The notes below the pieces were generated by a model. The model worked only from the letters and a program-made list of their open reading frames with translations, was not told the origin of the DNA and ran no database searches. Shown here piece after piece: positions 34,220 through 44,000 of a stretch of DNA of 64,000 bases (positions are counted from its first letter, which is position 1; each line of letters opens with the position of its first letter). This stretch comes from CAVWDU01 sp963840725 (GTDB lineage: Bacteria; Pseudomonadota; Gammaproteobacteria; Pseudomonadales; Halieaceae): contig CAWIZY010000009.1 in assembly GCA_963840725.1 (NCBI GenBank), positions 558,001 through 622,000 on the forward strand, read 5' to 3'. A program made the translations under genes and the position numbers.

Positions 34220-35719
34220 CTACCCCGCCTTGGGTATGTTTGCCACCAGGCGCAGCGAAGTGGTCAGCTCCTCCATCTGCAACCAGGGCCGCAGGTAGGC
34301 CACGGCATTGTAGGAACCCGGAGCGCCTTCCTCTTCAACAACGGTGATCTGTGCCTCCTTGAGCGGGTACTGGGCCTTGCTCTCGGCCGATGCATCTTCG
34401 CTGGCGTTACAGTAATTGTTTATCCAGCGATTGAGCATCTGCTCTGCTTCCTGGGCTTCAAGAAAGGAACCTACCTTGTCGCGGGCCATGACCTTGAGGT
34501 AGTGCGCAATACGGGAAGTGGCCATGATGTAGGGCAAACGTGAGGAGATTGCGGCATTGGCCGTCGCATCAGGGCGATCATATTTCTTTGGCTTCTGGGT
34601 TGTTTGCGAGCCGAAGAAAACGGCGTAATCCGTGTTTTTATAATGGCACAGCGGCAGAAATCCCAGCTTGGAGAGTTCTGCTTCCCGGCGGTCGGCGATT
34701 TGTATCTCCGTTGGACACTTCAGGTCCACGTCCCCGTCTTCGCTAAGGAAGCTAAAGGATGGCAGATCTTCGACCTTGCCGCCGCCCTCCGCACCGCGGA
34801 TAGAGGTGCACCAGCCGTATTCTGCAAATGCCTTGGTCATGACGGTGCCCATCACATAGGAGGCATTCATCCAGCAGAATTTGTCGTGGTCGGTCTGGAC
34901 ATTGCGGCCCCCATCATCCAGCGGAAATTCTTCGTAGGCAAAACCCTCCACGGGGGATGTGCTTGCGCCATAGGGCAGTCGTGCAAGAGTCCTGGGCAGG
35001 GTAAGCGTGACAAAACGCGAGTCTTCGCTGTCTCGGAAGCTGCGCCATTTGGTGTACTCGGCACTCTGAAAAATTTTCTCGAGGTCACGTGGCTTGGCGA
35101 GGTCTTCGTAGGTGTCCAGACCCAGCATCTGGGGGCCGGCGGAAGCTATAAACGGACAAAAGCCGGCGGCTGCGATATGCGAGATTTCCGCAAGTGTGGA
35201 GATATCGTCCGGGGTGTTACCAAATTCGTAGTCGCCGATAAGCACACCGTAGGGTTCCCCGCCGGCCTGCCCGAATTCCGATTCGTAGATACTCTTGAAC
35301 AAATGACTCTGGTCGAACTCGATCGCCTTGGCCAGGTCCTTGGTGATTTCTTTCTGGGTCACGTTCAGCATGCGTATTTTGAGTGTTGCGCTGGTTTCGG
35401 AGTTGCTGATCAGGTGGTGCAAGCCCCGCCAGGACCCCTCCAGTTTCTGAAACTTCTCGTGGTGCATGACTTCGGCCAGCTGACTGGATATCGCTGCATC
35501 GATAGCGTCAATGGCGCTGGTGATGGTCCGGGTGAGGTTCTTGTCCCAAACTACCGTGCCCTCAAGGGCTTGTTCTGCCAGGGTCTTGAGCAATTCCTGC
35601 GCCTGATCCGGTTCGGTCTGTTTGGTTGCGCCAACAGCCTGTTCCAGTATGCTTAGCCCACCCTCGGCCGCTTCCGCTTCCGCGGCTGTATTCTGACTCT
35701 CTGTATCGGCCATGTTCAA
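34220..35719 (-). CDS. tssC: T6SS contractile sheath large subunit TssC (VipB)
   Basis: 499 residues with the sheath signature: LEGSWRGLHHLISNSETS, GEPYGVLIGDYEFGN, PYGVLI, ATSRIAHYLKVMARDKVGSF and a C-terminal RPWLQMEELTTSLRLVA. TssC copolymerises with TssB into the contractile tube around Hcp. The ATG at 35719 overlaps the tssB stop by four bases; a second Met two codons on is an alternative. Confidence 0.97.
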   Translation of the reverse strand: MNMADTESQNTAAEAEAAEGGLSILEQAVGATKQTEPDQAQELLKTLAEQALEGTVVWDKNLTRTITSAIDAIDAAISSQLAEVMHHEKFQKLEGSWRGLHHLISNSETSATLKIRMLNVTQKEITKDLAKAIEFDQSHLFKSIYESEFGQAGGEPYGVLIGDYEFGNTPDDISTLAEISHIAAAGFCPFIASAGPQMLGLDTYEDLAKPRDLEKIFQSAEYTKWRSFRDSEDSRFVTLTLPRTLARLPYGASTSPVEGFAYEEFPLDDGGRNVQTDHDKFCWMNASYVMGTVMTKAFAEYGWCTSIRGAEGGGKVEDLPSFSFLSEDGDVDLKCPTEIQIADRREAELSKLGFLPLCHYKNTDYAVFFGSQTTQKPKKYDRPDATANAAISSRLPYIMATSRIAHYLKVMARDKVGSFLEAQEAEQMLNRWINNYCNASEDASAESKAQYPLKEAQITVVEEEGAPGSYNAVAYLRPWLQMEELTTSLRLVANIPKAG

Positions 35720-36228
35720 TCTTCCTTATTGGCTTTCACGCCCAGCTCACCGCTGAGCTTGGCTAGGTCTTCGGAGCTTTGCAGTACCTGCTCGAGGACG
35801 TTTTCGAGCTCTTCTGAACGGTCTGCCTTGGACATGAGGTCCCGCAGCTTGTTGCGTGCTTCTACCAGTTTGCGCAGGGGTTCAACTTGCTGCACGACGT
35901 TCTCCGGCTCAAAATCCTCCATGGAATTGAAGTTGAGTTCCACCGGCATTTCACTGCCGTCGCCGGAGAGCGTGTTTTCGACACGCATGTTGGCACTGGG
36001 GGCAATTTTGCTCATAGTCTCGTTGAAATTGTCGCGGTCGATATTGACGAACTTGCGCTCCCGCAGAGACTTTTTCGCACCCTGGTTGTCGCCGGAGTAA
36101 TCACCCATCACGCCAGCCACGAAAGGCAGTTCTTTCTTTTCTTCTGCGCCGCCAGTCTCGACATCGTAGGTGATATGGACCCGGGGTTTGCGAACGCGTT
36201 TCAGCTTGTCATGTACACTCTCGGCCAT
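35716..36228 (-). CDS. tssB: T6SS contractile sheath small subunit TssB (VipA)
   Basis: 170 residues beginning MAESVHDKLKRVRKPRVHITYDV, the canonical TssB N-terminus, with ELPFVAGVMGDYSG, FVNIDRDNFNETM and NFNSMEDFEPENVVQQV. TssB partners TssC in the sheath. A gap of about 100 bases separates it from the damaged tssJ gene; a separate promoter is possible there. Confidence 0.97.
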   Translation of the reverse strand: MAESVHDKLKRVRKPRVHITYDVETGGAEEKKELPFVAGVMGDYSGDNQGAKKSLRERKFVNIDRDNFNETMSKIAPSANMRVENTLSGDGSEMPVELNFNSMEDFEPENVVQQVEPLRKLVEARNKLRDLMSKADRSEELENVLEQVLQSSEDLAKLSGELGVKANKED

Positions 36229-36328
36229 TTTGGTCTCTCCAGTTATATGTTGGGCAGGTGTGATGTCGCCGCTTGTTTCGCTCGCGCCACGGTAGTGATG
36301 CTAGATGAACTCCGGGTATTTGCAAGCA

Positions 36329-36806
36329 TTAAGAATCCGGGTCCAGATGAATGCCATCGGCGTCGACCCGGATATTGACTGTGAGGTCCTTGCCCGGCTC
36401 AGGGGCAATGGTGACCGTGGTTTGCACCCCGTCGTAGCGGTTAAACCCGCCCATCAGTCCCAGCGCAGTGGTCGCGGTGTTGAGCCGCAGGGTTTCAGTG
36501 CGGTCGCTGGCGGGGAACAGCGGCCCTATCTCGGTGGTATCGATCAGAGAACCGCCCAACGTCGCGCTGGGGTCCCTGTAGAGGTCTAAGGTAGTCAGCA
36601 TCCCTGAATCCTTCGCTATCGCGCAATTCGAACACCGATAGATAAATCGGTGAGCCCCGGCCACTGTCGTCCGGGTTGGCGTCGCTGGTGATCTCTATGT
36701 TGAGCGTAAGATCGGTAATACCATCGCCCCCTGGCAATGAGCCACAGGCGCAGAGGCCCATGATGCCAGCAATGAGCAGCGCCGGGGCTAACAGTCGCTT
36801 TTGCAT
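36329..36806 (-). pseudogene. tssJ: T6SS outer-membrane lipoprotein TssJ, interrupted by a one-base frameshift
   Basis: The first half, from ATG 36806, has a signal peptide with lipobox-like LCAC, then LTLNIEITSDANPDD and PIYLSVFELRDSEGFRDADYL. The second half is in the next frame: DLYRDPSATLGGSLIDTTEI and GFNRYDGVQTTVTI to a stop at 36329. The two join perfectly into a TssJ (about 158 residues) if one base is removed near 36586-36592. TssJ anchors the TssM-TssL complex to the outer membrane. The break is either a sequencing error or a real mutation that would disable the system. Confidence 0.85.
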
Positions 36807-36850
36807 AATCCTTCCTTTTTGGGCATCGCCCGGTATCTGTACACAGCCTG

Positions 36851-38650
36851 TCACTTCATGCTGCCCAGGCTGCGTTCGTAATAGCGGGCCAGTGATTTCA
36901 TAAAGATACGCTCCAGCGCTCCCTGGTCGGACTGCGCCAGTCTGGCATAGAGTTCGCGATAGCTATCCCAGAGCTTGCCCTTGCCCTTGGACAGGGCAAA
37001 GGCGCCCATTCCCTCGCCCTCGGTGGCTGCCTCAACCTGATCCGGTGAAAACTGCATGACCGTTTCTTGCAGCGCGGCGGGGAGTGCGCCCAGCAGCGCT
37101 GCCTGATGCGTGGCCAGTTCATGAAAGGCCTGATCCATCGCCTGACGTCCCCCGAGCAGGCCCGGATGGTCGTTCAGCAACATGTGTTGCAGAGCTTCCT
37201 CCGCCGTATCGCAGAATTTCATCGGATTATTATCGCGGGGCCTGACCATGGTCTGGTCCAGGCGTAACTGATCCTTGAATTCGGTGCGGGAACCCAGCGC
37301 CTGCATCATCCTGGGGATGGATGCGTGGGTCATGGCAGACAGCTCTTCTACCACTTGCAGCAGGTCGCGCACCGACAAGCCGTCGGTGTGAGTCCCAAGA
37401 ACCGGACGCAGTGCCAGTCTGAGTTGGGCTTCCATGCCACCCGCCGCAGGTGTGCCTTCAGCGACCGGTGACCTTGACGCTTTGCCGACGGGGTCGACGC
37501 TGTCTTGCGGCATTGAGGGCTGGGAAACGCCACCGGACGCATGCGCAGCCGGCCCGGGTGGCGGAGGCGCCGACGGCGCTGCCGAGGCAGCCTGCCCGGG
37601 TGGCGGAGTGGCGGCTGACGAAGCGGGTTCTTCCACCCACCAATCATCGGGGATGAGACCGCTGGGCGCCGAATCGCCACTGGCTGCCGACGCTACCGGA
37701 GGCGATTCTGCCACCGGTACATGGAGTGCAAAACTGTCCTTCGCGGCGGAAGCGGACGGCGTTGCCGGGCCGGGGGACTCTGCGCCTCCGGCGCCAGGCC
37801 CTGGAAAATGCGGGCCGGAGGATAGCGGTCCATCGGGCTCGGCAAAGTCTATGCCCGGCGATTGCAGGTCCGCTCCACCCAGGTTTTTCCAGTCGCCCAG
37901 CCCTGCCTTGGAGCTCCCCGATTCGGATTCTGCGGCGCGCTTTGATTTTTGACCAAACAGGCCGTCCGAGAGTGGCTGCGGCTGCACACCCTGAAATGCC
38001 GGCACGTCATCGACCGGCATTGCAGCCCCTGGATCCAGCTCCCCCATGTCAGGAAGACCCTTGGCAGGCCTATTCACCCCGGGGGCCTGTTCAGCGCTGT
38101 TAAAGTCAGGGGCTTCCTCAGCGTTGTTCATTCCCGGGGTTAGCTCAGGGCTGTTCATTCCCGGGGTTAGCTCAGGGCTGTTCATTCCCGGGGTTAGCTC
38201 AGGGCTGTTCATTCCCGGGGTTGGCTCAGGGCTGTTCATGCCAGGGGCTTGCTCTGAGCCGTCCACTTCAGGAGCTGGCGATAGCAGAAAATCGGGAATG
38301 GAACCGGCCAGAGGCGGTGGCTCAGAGCCTATGGACTCTAGCGCAACGGCAATTCTGTACCCACCAATGCGAATGGTGTCGCCATCCTGGAGCGGTGCTT
38401 TGTTGCCTCTGCCAAGGGGTTCTCTGGCGTCATTCAGGAAAGAGCCATTAGTGCTGGTATCGACCAGCGAGTATGCGCCGTCCTCAAAACTGATGGCAAA
38501 GTGAGAGCGCGAGAGGAGGCTGTCCTCATCCGTGAGTGTCCAGGTGTTTTCGTGGGTGCGACCGATCGTCCCGCCAGCCGGGCCGATGACCTTTGTTGTT
38601 CCCGCCGGCGTTTCGTCTGGCGGTGCATCAATAACAGTCAGTCGCAACAT
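36851..38650 (-). CDS. tagH: T6SS-associated FHA-domain protein TagH
   Basis: 599 residues. Residues about 20-100 form an FHA domain (GPAGGTIGRTHENTW, LLSRSHFAISFEDGAY and DTSTNGSFLND), which binds phosphothreonine. A long low-complexity linker rich in Pro, Gly and Ser follows, containing nine-residue PGMNSPELT repeats. The C-terminal 200 residues are the TagH/ImpI domain (FKDQLRLDQTMVRPRDNNPMKF, SLARYYERSLGSMK). Together with the kinase and phosphatase in this island it likely gates T6SS assembly. Confidence 0.9.
   Translation of the reverse strand: MLRLTVIDAPPDETPAGTTKVIGPAGGTIGRTHENTWTLTDEDSLLSRSHFAISFEDGAYSLVDTSTNGSFLNDAREPLGRGNKAPLQDGDTIRIGGYRIAVALESIGSEPPPLAGSIPDFLLSPAPEVDGSEQAPGMNSPEPTPGMNSPELTPGMNSPELTPGMNSPELTPGMNNAEEAPDFNSAEQAPGVNRPAKGLPDMGELDPGAAMPVDDVPAFQGVQPQPLSDGLFGQKSKRAAESESGSSKAGLGDWKNLGGADLQSPGIDFAEPDGPLSSGPHFPGPGAGGAESPGPATPSASAAKDSFALHVPVAESPPVASAASGDSAPSGLIPDDWWVEEPASSAATPPPGQAASAAPSAPPPPGPAAHASGGVSQPSMPQDSVDPVGKASRSPVAEGTPAAGGMEAQLRLALRPVLGTHTDGLSVRDLLQVVEELSAMTHASIPRMMQALGSRTEFKDQLRLDQTMVRPRDNNPMKFCDTAEEALQHMLLNDHPGLLGGRQAMDQAFHELATHQAALLGALPAALQETVMQFSPDQVEAATEGEGMGAFALSKGKGKLWDSYRELYARLAQSDQGALERIFMKSLARYYERSLGSMK
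38126..38233. repeat. four tandem 27-bp repeats in the tagH linker
   Basis: Units at 38126-38152, 38153-38179 and 38180-38206 are identical; 38207-38233 differs by one base. More diverged copies flank them. Each unit encodes nine residues, so copy-number change preserves the frame. Confidence 0.95.
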
Positions 38651-38783
38651 GCCAATGTTCCTCGCCCCGCGGTTGATGTGTGAGCGACCAGTGGGTAGTC
38701 GGAGTGCGCCCGAGCGGCCGTTCTGGCACAGATCGCTGGTGGATCATCCTTGCCATGAAAGTACATCATTCTACACCGTGATT

Positions 38784-39395
38784 TCAATGGCATTTCTGTG
38801 GTCGACCTCGCAAACCCGGTTCCGTCTTTACGCCTGTCTGCTTAGCGATCTGGCGGCGGAATGCCTCGCTGCCCAGCACCAGACCCATTTTCAGCACACT
38901 GGCAATTTCCCGATAGGAATCATCATCGTCCTGCTCGCCTCCCGCGGCTGTGTGTGAAGGCCGATCGAGGTACAGCCAGGGCCACTCGTTTCCGGGGGCT
39001 GTGACGCCGACACGCTGCGGAGTTGCTGTGAGGTAGTTGGCACAGCGCCCTACCACTCGATCAGTTGGCTCAACCAGACAGGCCTGGTAGCGCCCGGCCC
39101 AAAGCGTGCCCTCACGACGATACTTCTTGTTGCAGTATCGCACGTAGCAACGACCGGTCCGCTGGATCATGCGGCTAATGCTATCGGGGGTGAGGGGACT
39201 TGCCAGCACCCAATAGGCCTGGGGGAGCATGAGCGCGCCATGAATCGTTGCGCCTGACGATTCAGCGCTGGTCCATAAAGCCTGTTTGAAAAATTGGTAA
39301 TCAGCGCCGTCCAGGAAGCAGGGCAAGCGGTTATGTCCTCGCTGAGTGATCAGCTGTGGTATGCCGGGCAGCTTGAATCGTGTTGGCCGTCCCAT
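38784..39395 (-). CDS. transposase-derived (Y1/RAYT-like) protein without HUH motif
   Basis: About 203 residues from ATG 39395 (a TTG at 39440 is also in frame). The order of conserved blocks matches REP-associated tyrosine transposases: FKLPGIPQLITQRGHNRLPCF, ISRMIQRTGRCYVRYCNKKYRREGTLWAGRYQACLVE. The metal-binding HUH motif, normally HVH after a MTN-like block, reads A-Y-W here (MLPQAYWVLAS), so DNA-nicking activity should be lost. The gene is full length and uninterrupted. Sitting inside the T6SS island between tagH and an unknown gene, it may have been recruited as a DNA-binding protein. Confidence 0.75.
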   Translation of the reverse strand: MGRPTRFKLPGIPQLITQRGHNRLPCFLDGADYQFFKQALWTSAESSGATIHGALMLPQAYWVLASPLTPDSISRMIQRTGRCYVRYCNKKYRREGTLWAGRYQACLVEPTDRVVGRCANYLTATPQRVGVTAPGNEWPWLYLDRPSHTAAGGEQDDDDSYREIASVLKMGLVLGSEAFRRQIAKQTGVKTEPGLRGRPQKCH

Positions 39396-39713
39396 GCCGT
39401 TGAGTCCAAGGTCAGCGCAAACAATCAACGATGGTGTCAACTAAGCTGGGTGATGTCAAACCTTGCCACCCACAAACCCAGCCTGACTCTATTGTCCCCG
39501 GGTACTGTGAGCGCTGTCACAAGTCCCGGCGCTCAACTTGACAAGCCCCGCTTTGACTGCTTCGATTAGGAGCGGGAAGGGAAGCGTCGGGCTTGTCCGC
39601 TATGCACAATCGAGTGATGCGTGCAGCGTCACCATTCCTAATCGGCCAAAGTTGCCGTCAACGCTCCGGTGGTTCAAGGGGTATTCGCCAGGCATTCGTG
39701 TCATGATGAGCTG
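39396..39713. other. 318-base divergent intergenic region
   Basis: It lies between the transposase-derived gene (leftward) and the unknown gene at 39714 (rightward). I see no repeats matching a REP element and no convincing small ORF. Confidence 0.5.
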
Positions 39714-40364
39714 ATGAAATCCAAACCCCAACCCCAACCCCAAGCCAAGACCGGCCAGGTCCCCGCAACGGAAAAACTCGGCAAATTGCGCACGGTATCG
39801 CTGGACGAACTCAGCGCACAGTGCGACTGGTCAGAGTTGGTGAGTGGTTTCGTGACTCCCCGGGCGACGTTTCGTACCGTGTTGCAGTCGCTTGTCAATC
39901 ACCACTACTGGTTCGACGCTGTCACTTTACTGTCTCATGCCATGCCCCAGCGCGAGGCTGTGTGGTGGGCTGCCCGGGTCTGCCAGGACTATCTTGAAGC
40001 CAATACACTCACCGATCTTGAGCGCGAGCAGGAACAAAACGTGCTGCTGCTGAGTCGGCAATGGGTGAGCGATCCCGTGGAAGCGTCGCGGATGGCGGCC
40101 CATCGAGCCGCGGCGGCCATACCCAACCGAGCGCCCGCTCACTGGGTGGGTATGTCGGTGTTCTGGGCTACGGGAAATATCACTCCCGACTCCGGCGTGG
40201 TGACACCTCCACCCCCGTACCTCTACGCACGAGGTGTCAGTGCGTCCATTGATCTGGCCGCGAACCTGACCGCTCATGCCCGGGAAGAGCTCTACGGAAA
40301 CGCCCTCGGTCGGGGCATAGACATCGCCTCGGGGGGCAATGGCGAGAAAGTCGTCAGCCTGTAA
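39714..40364 (+). CDS. uncharacterised T6SS-island protein (possibly DUF6931-like)
   Basis: The product has about 216 residues from ATG 39714. A Pro/Gln stretch at the N-terminus (KPQPQPQAKT) is followed by an alpha-helical body: LLSHAMPQREAVWWAARVCQDYL, a MAAHRAAAAIPNRAPAHWVGMSVFW segment, and a short C-terminal helix. The WWAARVC and AHWVGMSVFWATGNI segments recall T6SS-associated proteins of the DUF6931 type, but I am unsure. Its 3' end overlaps that of tagF by 11 bases on the opposite strand. Location suggests a regulatory or chaperone role. Confidence 0.7.
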   Translation: MKSKPQPQPQAKTGQVPATEKLGKLRTVSLDELSAQCDWSELVSGFVTPRATFRTVLQSLVNHHYWFDAVTLLSHAMPQREAVWWAARVCQDYLEANTLTDLEREQEQNVLLLSRQWVSDPVEASRMAAHRAAAAIPNRAPAHWVGMSVFWATGNITPDSGVVTPPPPYLYARGVSASIDLAANLTAHAREELYGNALGRGIDIASGGNGEKVVSL

Positions 40365-41001
40365 ACAGGGCGTTAAAGCCCGCAAACCCATCGGTCAAAA
40401 GGAATTTGCACCCACCGGTGTCGGCATCAATACACGACCAGTGGCAGGGTGCCTCAAAGCTGTGAGCGATGAGCCTGTCGAGCAAATCATCCTCCCAGCG
40501 CTGGTTCGCGTCAGTCCGACCGCGCCAGACGTTGGTTTCGGTCCCTGCTTCACTCGGGCAACGCTCTCCCACTTCCGGGAGTGGCAGGTCCCTCACCTTG
40601 GCCAGCACCTCATCCACTGGCAGGCTATTTGAGAGGGCATCGAGGGCGATTTCCTCGACTTCGGCTAACCAGCCACCCAGTGCTCTCTGGGTAGACACCA
40701 AGGGTGCGTAACGCGGCAGGTCGGTGGCAACCGTCATGGGAAAATAGCGTCCGACGATATCGACACTGGGCAGAACTATCCCGGCCCAGGTCTCCGGGCC
40801 CAGGGCGTCGTCACGAATCAGGAAGCGCCAGATAGAGCCGCGCAGGTACTGATCCAGCCAGTCATCGGGCTGTGACTCGCGCAAATTGACGATCGCCTCC
40901 TGTATCCAGTTGTCCCAGGGCGTGACAAAGCGTGCCGGCAGGCCCTGCCACACGAAATCACCGTGGGCGGGTACTTTGCCGAAGCAGCCGATTTCGCTCA
41001 T
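40354..41001 (-). CDS. tagF: T6SS-associated protein TagF
   Basis: 215 residues beginning IGCFGKVPAHGDFVWQGLP, the TagF signature, with the IVLPSVDIVGRYFPMTVA block. TagF proteins restrain T6SS in the phosphorylation pathway, acting separately from or with PppA (knowledge from Pseudomonas). In some genomes TagF is fused to the phosphatase; here the two are separate. Its start overlaps the tssM stop by four bases. Confidence 0.92.
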   Translation of the reverse strand: MSEIGCFGKVPAHGDFVWQGLPARFVTPWDNWIQEAIVNLRESQPDDWLDQYLRGSIWRFLIRDDALGPETWAGIVLPSVDIVGRYFPMTVATDLPRYAPLVSTQRALGGWLAEVEEIALDALSNSLPVDEVLAKVRDLPLPEVGERCPSEAGTETNVWRGRTDANQRWEDDLLDRLIAHSFEAPCHWSCIDADTGGCKFLLTDGFAGFNALFTG

Positions 41002-44000
41002 AGCCCGGAACGGCAGCGATACTTGTCCAGCAACCCGGACTGAAAGGGGTTGATCCTGCTGTCACTGGTCACCCTGAACGTTGCGCGGTAGTCTCCGTCG
41101 GTGAAGGTGACCAGCAAGCTATCCACGCTGCTGTAACGGTCGCTTCCGGACTGCCGTCCCGCAGTGATGGCTCGAAAGATTGCCCATGGCCCGTCGATGA
41201 CCCTGCGCTGGGTGCTGCCGTCCTTGCGTCTGAATGTGATCCGGATGCCGGATTCGCCGTCTGGCCAGCGCAGTTCCAGGGGCACCGGCGGGCCGTGCCG
41301 GTAGCGTATGCGTTGTTGTTGACCCGACTCGATAACCACTTCACCAATCCGCTGGTCCACATCAACACCCGTCAGTTGGTAAGTGAAACCCAGATCCCTA
41401 CCGTTGGGGAAAAACGCCTCACGGATTCTCTCTGCCTGCCTGATAGACCATTTAGTGCCGGTAGAGAGGGTGCCGTTGTCTGCTTTCAGGGCCTGACTCA
41501 AATTCTCATCAACGAAGGTTTTCTCGACCCCATCGGGGGAGAAGTAGTCCTCAAAGTCGCGTAGCGCAGTATCTGTGTCAGCACCGATCGAAAACGGGAA
41601 GCGCCCGCTGAGCGCTCGCTGGCACTCGGCTGCCACCTGTCGCTGCCAGCGAGCCCCCAGTCGCCCGACCTGTTTCCGCGTTGCGCTGCGCTCGGCACTC
41701 TGAGCCAGTTCGTTCACCCAGCCCGAGTAAGGGCTGGGGACGTCCTGGGCACTGAGCAACAGTTTACCGGTTGGGTTGGGTCCGGCCTGGCCAGGCGTGT
41801 TCAATACGGCATATAGCCATTCGCGCAAGCTGCCGATCTGGCCACTGATTCTGGCGTCTTTGCTGGCTGCGCCGCCGCTTACCATGTTGTGGTGTTCTGC
41901 AAAGGCCGCTGCAACCTTCTTGGGGATATCCAGTTGGCGCGGTAAATCCACGTCACCGGCGATGCGTTTTGCCGCAGCCCCTACCCGTCCGGTTTTGCGC
42001 GCCAGGGCGTCTCCAGCGGCGCCCGCCACAGCACCAGTCACCGCCGTAGAGACAGCATCTGGCTGCGGCAGACTGGTCTCTTCGGCAACCACGTTTGCGA
42101 TGGAAGACATAGGAGAAAGCGCCGATTCCGAGAGGTGACTCAGGGTGTCTGACAGCACCTCGACATCACTTGGCGGGATCAGGCTTATGCCGGAGAGAAA
42201 CTGCTGCCAGGTGCCGATATAGTCCCTTGCGTACAGAGGCTTGACGCCCCCGGCTGTCTCGGCAACTTGCAGTGGGTTGGGCAGCGTTTCATCACCTGTT
42301 ACCCAGCGGTCTTCAAGCCAGCCACGCACGGCGTCTGACTGTACGCCGAACTCCACCGATTGGTAGCCCGCCATAGTGTATAGCGAGGGCACCTGCAACC
42401 CGGCCGCGTCGGTGGTTTCGAATACGCTGGTGAAATAGGGTCCCATACGGGATAGCAGGTCTGTGGTCTCGCCGGCATACAGGCCGCGCAGCCGACTATA
42501 GACGGCTTCGCTGTCCGCGACCTTGTTCAGGCGCGCTCGGGTGCGTTTGATCGTTGTCTCGTCGAGTGACTCCAGTTGGTACTGCGGGTCCTGTTCGAAC
42601 AACCACTCCATGTGGCGCGCGATGCCGGCATCAACGCCCAGTTGCACCGGGGGAACCGGCGAACGCGGCAGCCACTGGATTAACCACGAGGCATCGCGGC
42701 GTTCATGGTCACCGAGCATCAGGTAGGCCTTGAGGGTAGAGAATGCGTCGAGATACTCGGCCCTGCCGGAGTCCGCGAGCCAGCCCTGAAGCTCTGTCCC
42801 CAGTGCGGGCGCGACGACGGTCTGCAGGGAGCGCAAATAAGCGTTCTTCGCCGCTGCATCCGCCGAGCTGTCATACATGCCAAGACCGCTCAGCCAGGGG
42901 TGTTGATTCTGGTCAAATACCGCCGCGGCAGACTGCAAATACTGCAGCGACATGAGGTTCTGCTCCAGGGATTCATCCGGCCCTGCAGGCGCAGCCTCAA
43001 ACGCGGCCAATTTATCCTCTGCTTCTTGCAGCAAGCTGTGATGCACTGAAAACGCGCCACTCCAGGCAAAGGCCAGCCCCAGCCCCAGCAATATTATGCC
43101 GGCGAAAGCCGCCATGCGCAGCGCCCGCATTCGCTTGTCGTGGGCTGAGTTGGTGCCGGCCAGAAAAGACTCGCGAAAAATAACTTCCGGGAATAGCTGT
43201 TTGAGAAACAGGCTGCGGGATTGTTGGCCGGTTCCTGACAGAGAACTGCTGATGCCGAAACTGCTGGTAACCCCGGCAAACAGTCGCTCGATCGGCGACC
43301 CTTCCTGCACTGCACTGGTGAGATACAGCCCGCGAAACTTGGCGTGTTCTCCTATGCCCTGACGCGAGAAAACATCGTGGACCAGGCCTTGCAGCCGGTT
43401 GGTGAGGTTCTCCATCTGCCAGGGGAAACTGTAAATGGCCTGGCGGCGCCGGGTATCCCGCTCATGACGCAACTTGTTGGGCAGCTGTGTATGCAGGCGG
43501 CTGTTGAGTGCTTCGAGTTCGGGGTCCAGTGCTTCCGGTCCCGCATCCAAAGGCAGAGTGATTCCCCAGATCTGGTTCTGTTCTTCAAGATCCAGACCAT
43601 CAAAAAACTCCCGCGCGCCGGCGAGCAGGTCTACCTTGGTCAGTAGCAAATAGACCGGAAAGTCCATTTGCAGTTGTTCGATGAGTTCCCGCAGTCGGGT
43701 GGATACCGTCTGCGTGTAGTCCTGCCATTGGGCATCACCCATTTTGAGCAATTCGTCCGTGCCGACCACCAGCACCGCGCCATTAATAGGTTGCTGCTTG
43801 CGGTTCTTGCGCAGTAAGGCAAGGAAGTTTTTCCAGCCCCGGGCATCGTGCACCGCGTCACTGTCCTGGGTGGTATAGCGCCCGGCAGTGTCCAGCAGCA
43901 CCGCTTGATCGGTGATCCACCAATCGCAGTTGCGGGTGCCGCCAACACCCCCCAGGCTGTTGCCGTTAGTGATTTCGTCCAGCGGAAACTTGAGTCCCGA

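Noticed and set aside
34604..35656. 350-codon plus-strand open frame antisense to tssC
   Set aside because: tssC on the minus strand matches a known family over its full length.
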